64,000 bases of DNA from Epinephelus fuscoguttatus (Eukaryota > Chordata > Actinopteri > Perciformes > Serranidae), in contig NC_064761.1 in NCBI RefSeq assembly GCF_011397635.1, forward strand, positions 40,078,143-40,142,142. The letters run 5' to 3'. Within the stretch, counting starts at the first letter, position 1. Every line of letters starts with the position of its first letter. The notes below the pieces were generated by a model. The model saw nothing but the letters and a program-made list of their open reading frames with translations. It was not told the origin of the DNA and did no database searches. This document shows, piece by piece, positions 57,561-64,000 of this stretch. Position numbers and translations under genes: made by a program.

Positions 57561-59290
57561 AAACAGTACATATATAACCATCCTCAGCACAAGCCCTCAA
57601 CATCCAGCAACAGAATACAGAGACACTTCACTTCTGTCACATCCAAAACATTTTACTCTTTCAGTCTGAGACTGGATGCAAAGGATACAAAGAACTCAAT
57701 CCTTTCTACCTATGTGCTTTGTGACATTCACTGTCAGCATATGTGCTCCAGATTGCTTTGAGCTCACGCAGTCATTTTTGTTTAAATGGACTTTTAAGTT
57801 AGATTACTCGATCTACTGCTAAAGCTACTCTAGACATCCTGTCTGCCTATCTTTCACTTAGACAATTATATAAAACAGATGGAGTCAGAGTTCCATATTT
57901 GGGCAAAATGACCTGTAAGAGAGTGCAGCAGAAATGCATCTTCCCTCCCATGCTAGCACCCTCAAGCTGTTTTGGTTGTTGTTTCTAATTTAGTAATTGG
58001 ATGCATTTTACAGATTAAATTAAAACAGACACACCTAGTAAAAGTGACATCTCGTCAGTAACAGTGACAGACGGTCTACTTTATACTGTATCATACAGTC
58101 TGAGTGTCATATAGTGTGCAGCTTTTAAGAGGAAAGTGACATTATGTATTCTGTACACATAGTTGTTGCATTACGTACCTGGAGTCACCCATCGGTTAAT
58201 GGGAGACACGGTGTGTCTCCAGGAAGGGGAGGACACAGATGAAAGCCTGAGTCACTGATGGGTGTTATCCCATCCCTCTCTACCCTCATCCCCCTCAAGA
58301 CATGTGACGTCAGTGCTTTTATTTTCCCTGGACACACATAGCTTCCTCAGAGTGTGGCACCCTCAGCTTGATGAGTTTCACTCAGAGGATCATATTCTGT
58401 GGGCTTCAGAGAGATTAGATATGTCAGTCAAATCTCAAACAGCCAGGTGCCTTAACACAGGCGAGGTGATGCTAGCAGCCAACTGTCACAGCGGCAGACC
58501 ACAACATGTTACACATACCGTTTGTTTTCTGATCTACACAAGAGATAATCAGAGGAGATTAATATTGGGACACTATTTTAAGAAACTAACACAAAGAGGC
58601 TGTGGGGTCGGTTACACTACAGCAGCATCAGTTCAGTATACAAGGATTTAATGCAGCAGTGTAATGTAACTTATATAGTTTTACTCACTGACTTCAGTTG
58701 TATCTCTATTTGGTGAGACTTGTTACATTTCTTTCACGACCTTTAAATGCAAATATTCTACTTCTTATTACATCAGCTGTCATTACTTTGCAGATTCTTC
58801 TCTAACATCATGAATTATAACAATAATGAAAAACGACCCAACAATGAATCCAGAGGTCAGACTCAGGAACAGCTGCAGCAACAATAGAAACAGGCTCACA
58901 TGTTGGTGAGACTGTTAAACTATATTAACTCATATTTATTAAACCAAACATGAGACCTGCGCACCATGAAGTTTGAGACGAGGAGGATGCGTAATGCGCT
59001 CACTTCATAAAAGAAACAGCAGCGCCAACAAAAGAAACGGGCGGGCAGATGTTCACAGTTTGCTGCACTAATATAAAGATCAGCACAGTTTTCATTCATG
59101 TAGGCCGTGCTTACTCAACCTCGACAAAGAGCTGCCTTTACTGCAGCTTCAGTTTCATTTAGTAATTTCGACAGAAAATATGAGAGACAGGATGTAGACT
59201 TTGAGTTCAATTTCCCAAATGGAAAACTGTAAATGTGTAATAATTGTACTGATATTTTGGAGACCTTTCTCCTTATACGGAGCAGCACGC
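57561..59290. other. Intergenic region upstream of SLC10A4
   Basis: No exon recognised in about 1.7 kb. The part after 58900 becomes less AT-rich and may contain distal promoter sequence, but no specific site is called. Confidence 0.4.
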
Positions 59291-59292
59291 AG

Positions 59293-59300
59293 TATAAAAA
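59293..59300 (+). promoter_or_regulatory. SLC10A4: SLC10A4 TATA box
   Basis: TATAAAAA in the context GCAGTATAAAAAGGGC, 282 bp before the ATG, predicts transcription from about 59322-59328. An ATTGG (inverted CCAAT) at 59321-59325 overlaps that point. Confidence 0.6.
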
Positions 59301-59581
59301 GGGCAGCCTGGGCGTTATTGATTGGCCCACCCACTCTCGCAGAAGCTTAAGACCATACGCAGACTCCCCTCCAGCTATGTGCGTCTATCAGGGAGCCAAT
59401 CCGTGGCACCAGTCTGGCTCAGTGAGTCGCTTTAAGACTATCAGTGTCATGGCACCATCACATCCTCCGACTGCTGGATCTTCCGCTGTTTCTTATTAGT
59501 GACAGTGCGCCACTAGGGGAATCATTTTACGCACGAGCACCTACAGGCACAAACCACAAGCCTCTGTCCTCCTGTTGCGCC

Positions 59582-61675
59582 ATGGAGAACTCCAGCCTGA
59601 TGGGTGGCGACGCGCAGAACGCTGGCTTGATAGACTTTCTCACGTCGGACACTTTAAAACAAGTTGTGGATTTCCCAGAGGATGCTGCCATGGCTGGATT
59701 AGTGGCCAGCAGTGCTGTCTTCCTCGAAGGCAGCACATTCAGGACTGCCGCTGGAGCTGAGTTTATGGCCGCTCCGCCGACGGAATCCCCTCACCTGATG
59801 CCTGCCTTTTGGGATTCCCCGCTCAGTCACGGAATCAATGTGTTTGTGGGACTTGTTCTGTGCTTCACCATGCTGGGGCTGGGCTGCACGGTGGAGGTTA
59901 ACCAGCTTGGAGAGCATATCCGCAGACCCATCGGGGTGCTGCTGGCACTGGTGTGTCAGTTTGTTATCATGCCCTTGGTGGCCTTTCTGTTGGCTTTAGC
60001 TTTCTCTCTGGATGATGTGGCAGCGATGGCTGTTCTTCTCTGTGGGTGCTGCCCGGGAGGAAACTTATCAAATATCATGTCACTGCTGGTGCACGGGGAG
60101 ATGAATCTCAGGTAGATATACTGTACTCGACATGTAATGAGTATCAAGTGAACCTTTAAAACGATTTCACAAGGTTGAACTATGTTTTGCAAAAGATTAT
60201 TCAGCAAATTACGCATTGAAATAACGCCGACTTTGGTAAATTTTACGCACGACTCTAATAGGTCCACACGCTTCCGTAAAGTCAATCAGATATTTTTGTT
60301 AGTCAAGTTAACCAAAACGATCCAACACTGTGACCAACTACCACATTGGTGCTTTAACGCTGCGTCTTTCCTCTCCTCTCCTCTCCTCTCCCCAGCATCA
60401 TCATGACCATATCATCCACTCTGCTGGCGCTCGTGCTGATGCCGCTGTGTCTGTGGATCTACAGCCGAGCCTGGATCAACACACCTGTGGTGAACCTCAT
60501 GCCCTTCGGGGCCATCATCCTGACCCTGTGCAGCACTCTCATCCCTATTGGTTTGGGAGTTATGCTGAGGTACCGCTACACGCGTGTGGCCGACATTGTT
60601 TTAAAGGTAATTTAAGAGCAGTTTCCTTAAAGTTTCCACTTAATCAATGAGCTGAATCAGTTAAATAATTAACTTTTATGTCATTTAGAAACTGAGAACT
60701 CTCCGTCAAGGAGCCCCTTTTGCGCAAAAGCGCACTGCGTAATTTTCCTTGCCTTTCATACGGGCTACGCTGACCGCAGGAACAGTGACATCAGAGACAC
60801 TGTGTCCAGAAGAGCTCCTCCCTCCCGTTTCTGATAAAAGCCACATATGAGGGAGGGCCACATCAGTTACAACAGACAGTAACATCAGGCAGCAGAGATG
60901 CCTTGATGCGGATTCCAGCCCTGTGTAAAAAATGTCAATTTCAATTACATAACTCAAAATCCCTGGAGCTCTCAGAGGGCGCAGTCTTGAAAACATTTGA
61001 GACCTTTTATCATTAAAGACGCTCAGGTCAGATAGAAAAGACTGTAAAAGCTAGCAAGAAGGAATTCCTCCACCAAGATGGCAGATTATGCAAAGGGTGC
61101 TCTCTATGTTCAGAAAATCCCCCTCATCCTGAAATGTGTCTTTCCAGGCATCCCTGTGGTCTCTGCTGGTCACCCTTGTGATGCTCTTCATCCTGACCGG
61201 AGCGATGCTGGGGCCGGAGCTCCTGTCCACCATCCCACCCTCTGTCTACGTGGTGGCCATCCTGATGCCTCTGTGTGGCTACGCTGCAGGTTACGGCCTG
61301 GCCATGCTCTTTGACCTGCCGCCCAACAGCCGCAGGTCAGTCTCTCTGGAGACAGGATGCCAGAATGTGCAGCTGTGCACTGCCATCCTGAAGCTGGCCT
61401 TCCCTCCTCAGCTGATGGGAGGGATGTACATGTTCCCTCTGCTGTACGCCCTGTTCCAAGCAGCTGAGGCGGGCATTTTCATCCTGGCCTACAGGATGTA
61501 CAGGAAGAAGGTCCTGCACAAACCAGACCCCATGAAGGACAGCGAGGACACGGATATAACATACCAGAGGTTTCAGGATGATGAAGACATTGACACATCT
61601 TATGGTGCCGTGACAGTGTCTGACCCAAACACCATCATGCTGGACCCCTGTCCTCCTGATCCAACTCCTGTTTAA
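59582..61675 (+). CDS. SLC10A4: Sodium/bile acid cotransporter-like protein 4 (VAAT)
   Basis: SLC10A4 is an orphan SLC10 member of synaptic vesicles in cholinergic and monoaminergic neurons. Exons: 59582-60111, 60396-60606, 61148-61675; they join in phase to 1269 bases (422 aa; human 437). The ATG at 59582 has a strong context (GCGCCATGG) and matches the short extracellular N-terminus of the family; an in-frame upstream ATG at 59444 would add 46 residues and lies in the 5' UTR, so it was not used. Residues 1-80 are the variable N-terminus with one NxS-type site (N3). From 83 on there are hydrophobic segments (GINVFVGLVLCFTMLGLGCT; GVLLALVCQFVIMPLVAFLL), the SBF signature CGCCPGGNLSN (about 154-164), LLALVLMPLCLWIYS, TLCSTLIPIGLGV, SLLVTLVMLFILTGAMLG, YVVAILMPLCGYAAGYGLA and ETGCQNVQLCTAILKLAFPP. 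The cytosolic tail is acidic with DTDITYQRFQDDEDIDTSYG, as in mammals. Nothing is missing. Confidence 0.95.
60607..61147 (+). other. SLC10A4 intron 2, nothing recognised
   Basis: A 541-bp GT-AG intron with no recognised feature. Confidence 0.5.
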
Positions 61676-62129
61676 TGTGCAGATGTTTAAAGTCACTTCT
61701 TCAGATGTAGGGGAGCAGAATGAAACCTGCACGTGGATTCCTCAGTTTGATCGCTGTCATTGAAAACCTGGGAGACTTTGCAGGGAAATCCAGAATGTTT
61801 ATCACTGACCTGATTGCTGAAAAAAAAGGTGCTTTGTCATTTGCTTCATTCATTCATTCAATTTGTCAATTTATGTCTAATATGGGATGAAAAAGCATCA
61901 TAATGTTTTACATTATTGCATCAGCTAAAGCAAATCATGTCATCTACGCAAAACAGCATTTAGTTTCACAGATGGACAGTGCTTCAGTGTGTGTGAGTGG
62001 AAGAAAGAGATCTGACAAACATATCATGTTATTCATCGCAGTGCCAATCCAGTATGTGTGCTCCATAGACACGACTAAGTCTGAACAAAATGTACAATAT
62101 GTGTATATTATAAAGAGTTGCATCGAGAC

Positions 62130-62135
62130 AATAAA
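62130..62135 (+). terminator. SLC10A4: SLC10A4 poly(A) signal
   Basis: AATAAA 455 bp after the stop codon. It is only 178 bp from the ZAR1 ATG. Confidence 0.65.
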
Positions 62136-62174
62136 ACGTGTATAGAAACAAAAGTAAAACCTGCATACCTTCGT

Positions 62175-62274
62175 CACGTGTCTGCTGTTTTTGGGGAGAG
62201 AAAATGAAAGCAATCCCACACCTGACCATAATTAGACCTAATGGTGAGCTCATGTTGCCCAATCTACTTAAATA
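62175..62274 (+). promoter_or_regulatory. ZAR1: ZAR1 proximal promoter
   Basis: An E-box CACGTG (62175-62180) and a TATA-like TTAAATA (62268-62274) lie in the 170 bp between the SLC10A4 poly(A) signal and the ZAR1 ATG. An E-box plus TATA-like element at this distance is a common layout in oocyte genes, but binding by any named factor is inference. Confidence 0.4.
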
Positions 62275-62307
62275 GCTACACCTACTAAGCTTGGTTGGTT
62301 GAACAAA

Positions 62308-62985
62308 ATGGCAACGTATGGTGACGAGCCAGTCGACAGCTATTTCTATTCATCTTGCAACCCTTACACGGGCCGATACCCCCGGCCTAAAAACGCTGGG
62401 TGGAAGTATAAAAGTTACCTCTCTCACTACGGGGACGCTTCGGATGCCTTCAACAACCACCAGCGCGCGCAGCTCAAGTCCATCTTATCCCAAATCAATC
62501 CAAAACTCACCCCGAGGCTCATGAAAGCAAACACTAAAGATGTGGCGGTGCAGGTGAACCCGAAGAAAGACGCATCGGTGCAGTGCTCCATCGGCCCGCG
62601 CACCCTCCTGGCCATGAAGGTGGACTTTTGGCGCAGAAGAAAGCAGCAGGAGCCGCCCGGTAGTGCCAAGGCTGCGGACGGTGTGCGTTACCCTCGCACC
62701 CTCGCCGTGTACTCACCCATCGCCTACAGAAGCGTCACCTCCTTCATGGCCGACGACAACAACAACAATGAAGCCTCCCCCGGTGAGACGCAGACCGGAG
62801 AGCCGCCCGGTGACCCGCCCGAGGCCGGGGTGAAGAAGAGCAAAGACAAGCAGGCTGGTAAAGATGGGAAGACCGCAAAGATCCCAGATCAGCGCAAAAC
62901 ACCCAAGACAAAACAACAGGAGGAGAGTGAAGAGGAACAGCTGATTACAGAGGGGTCAAAGGGCAAGGCGCGTGTGCGGTTCCAG
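62308..62985 (+). CDS. ZAR1: Zygote arrest protein 1, exon 1 (partial gene)
   Basis: ZAR1 is an oocyte RNA-binding protein needed for the oocyte-to-embryo transition and for storage of maternal mRNAs. Exon 1 codes for 226 residues, ATG context AACAAAATGG, and ends in phase 0 at TTCCAG|GTGAGT. The first 50 residues (MATYGDEPVDSYFYSS, NPYTGRYPRPK, GWKYKSYLSHYGDASDAFNN) and the next block (LKSILSQINPKLTPRLMKA, DVAVQVNPKKDASVQCSIGP) are the conserved N-terminal ZAR1 signature, which separates it from ZAR1L. The rest is Lys/Glu/Pro-rich and disordered. The C-terminal zinc-binding domain is coded by later exons outside the window. The conserved order SLAIN2-SLC10A4-ZAR1 supports the call. Confidence 0.93.
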
Positions 62986-63294
62986 GTGAGTTGCATCACG
63001 TGCTCAGGGAGGTCTTTTCACGTCCTTTAGCTTGTTTCAGGGGCGTTTGTAGGGACTGAGCACACCGGGGCTCAGCCTGGACCTCTGGGGGAGCTCCCAG
63101 AGGATCCTCCCCCAGATATTAACTTTTTGATGAACAATCTCTGTTTTGAGGTTTTATAAATGCACCCTGGCACCTTTTCATTTACCACTATTTTTTCTTA
63201 CTTAACTTAGCCTTTTAAACCTTAAACCTCATGTTAAAAATATTAGCAGTTGTTAGGTGCGAGGGCTCGATCAGTGCTGCTTGCAGCTTTAATT
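62986..63294 (+). other. ZAR1 intron 1, first part
   Basis: No exon recognised. A C/G-rich stretch near 63050-63115 (GGGGCTCAGCC, GGGGGAGCTCCCAGAGGATC) looks like a retroposed or repeat fragment but is not assigned. Confidence 0.35.
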
Positions 63295-63904
63295 TTGAAT
63301 GAGATTATAAATGACAACTATACTGTGACTTTTTCTGACATATTTTATGCTGTGCTATATTACGACTTTTTTGATCAAAATTTGACTTTGTATTTTTTTA
63401 ACAGTATACTATAACTTTTTTAAGTCAAGTTTTTGAGAACATGCTGTAGTATGACATATTTTTTTCTATGCCACACTGTGCTATTCCTTTTTGTTTTTAT
63501 GACATACTGAGTTTTGAATAACCTTCTACAGTATGGCTTTTTGAATAAACTGTTAATGACATACTGTACAAAGAGCTGATGTCATGAGTCATGATATTAT
63601 TCATGACATACTATGCTATGACTTCTTCAATGAAATTCCTAATGACGTAATATACTATGATATTTTTAATATTTTTTGTGACATACTTCACTGACTTATT
63701 AATTTTTATATGCTCACTATTATTTTTTCCTTTTTTTTTTGTTGTTTTTTTTTTATTGACTATACCATGATTTTTTCTCATTTTTAATGACATACTATAT
63801 GACATTTCTATTTTTTTCATGACCTGCTGTACTATGACTCTGACTATACTTTACTTTTTTTATTAATTGTGAATTGTGGTGTTAAAAATCTTAGTAGTTG
63901 TTAG
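63233..63904. repeat. Direct repeats flanking minisatellite block C
   Basis: GTTAAAAATATTAGCAGTTG then TTAG (63233-63256) and GTTAAAAATCTTAGTAGTTG then TTAG (63881-63904) are 24-bp direct repeats with two mismatches on either side of the array. Confidence 0.7.
63295..63850 (+). repeat. AT-rich minisatellite block C (ZAR1 intron)
   Basis: About 550 bp of strongly diverged units with the GACATACTATACTATGACTT pattern of blocks A and B (for example 63605-63625 and 63788-63800), same orientation. Confidence 0.8.
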
Positions 63905-64000
63905 TAATAAGTTGATGGACAGGCGCGCAATAGATGTCCTGTGCTCACAATATTTCACTTACCCACGTTTCACTTGCCGAAATGTTACCTGAAAGGTCCA

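Noticed and set aside
59444-59581. Upstream in-frame ATG of SLC10A4
   Set aside because: The added 46 residues are not like the family; the ATG at 59582 has a better context and gives the expected length.
62299-62307. Earlier non-ATG start of ZAR1
   Set aside because: The ATG at 62308 gives MATYGDEPVDSYFYSS, the conserved N-terminus.

Overview
The window is vertebrate nuclear DNA. The multi-exon genes with GT-AG introns, the gene order and the repeat types point to a teleost fish, probably a percomorph; the species cannot be named from the sequence. Four known genes lie on the + strand: ANAPC4 (about 10.9-23.4 kb), SLAIN2 (24.2-51.4 kb), SLC10A4 (59.3-62.1 kb) and the first exon of ZAR1 (from 62.3 kb, continuing past the window). 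SLAIN2-SLC10A4-ZAR1 is the same order as on human 4p11. ANAPC4 is, to my knowledge, on the same human arm but far away, so its position next to SLAIN2 is a fish arrangement or an ancestral linkage. An intronless gene of unknown function with four near-identical 38-residue repeats lies at 709-2169.

Layout. 1-700: upstream sequence with two CRE-like sites. 709-2169: repeat-bearing intronless gene, followed by a perfect 59-bp-arm palindrome (2228-2346). 2.4-7.3 kb: repeat-rich, with a broken L1/Tx1-type LINE and a nested tRNA-derived SINE. 7.5-9.7 kb: a 2.2-kb GGAA-rich purine-strand microsatellite. 10.9-23.4 kb: ANAPC4, a noncoding first exon and 27 coding exons reconstructed here (804 aa), with Harbinger-like, foldback and L2-like insertions in introns. 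24.1-51.4 kb: SLAIN2, nine coding exons (609 aa), whose long introns hold MITEs, a Tc1-type element of DD38E spacing, SINEs, a possible hammerhead retroposon and a minisatellite. 52-57.2 kb: a 5-kb AT-rich minisatellite built of 38- and 46-bp units. 59.3-62.1 kb: SLC10A4, three exons (422 aa) behind a TATA box. 62.3-63.0 kb: ZAR1 exon 1, then an intron with another block of the same minisatellite family.

The known genes are functionally unrelated: ANAPC4 is a scaffold subunit of the APC/C ubiquitin ligase, SLAIN2 promotes microtubule growth, SLC10A4 is a synaptic-vesicle transporter-like protein and ZAR1 an oocyte RNA-binding factor. SLC10A4 and ZAR1 are very close: the poly(A) signal of the first is 178 bp from the ATG of the second.

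The most distinctive material is non-genic: the dispersed minisatellite family at four places, the TTAA-flanked element inserted into one of its blocks that carries a captured coding motif, the possible hammerhead-bearing retroposon, the perfect palindrome and the DD38E Tc1 element with one nonsense codon. All exon calls come from reading splice sites, phase and remembered vertebrate orthologues; no alignment was run.
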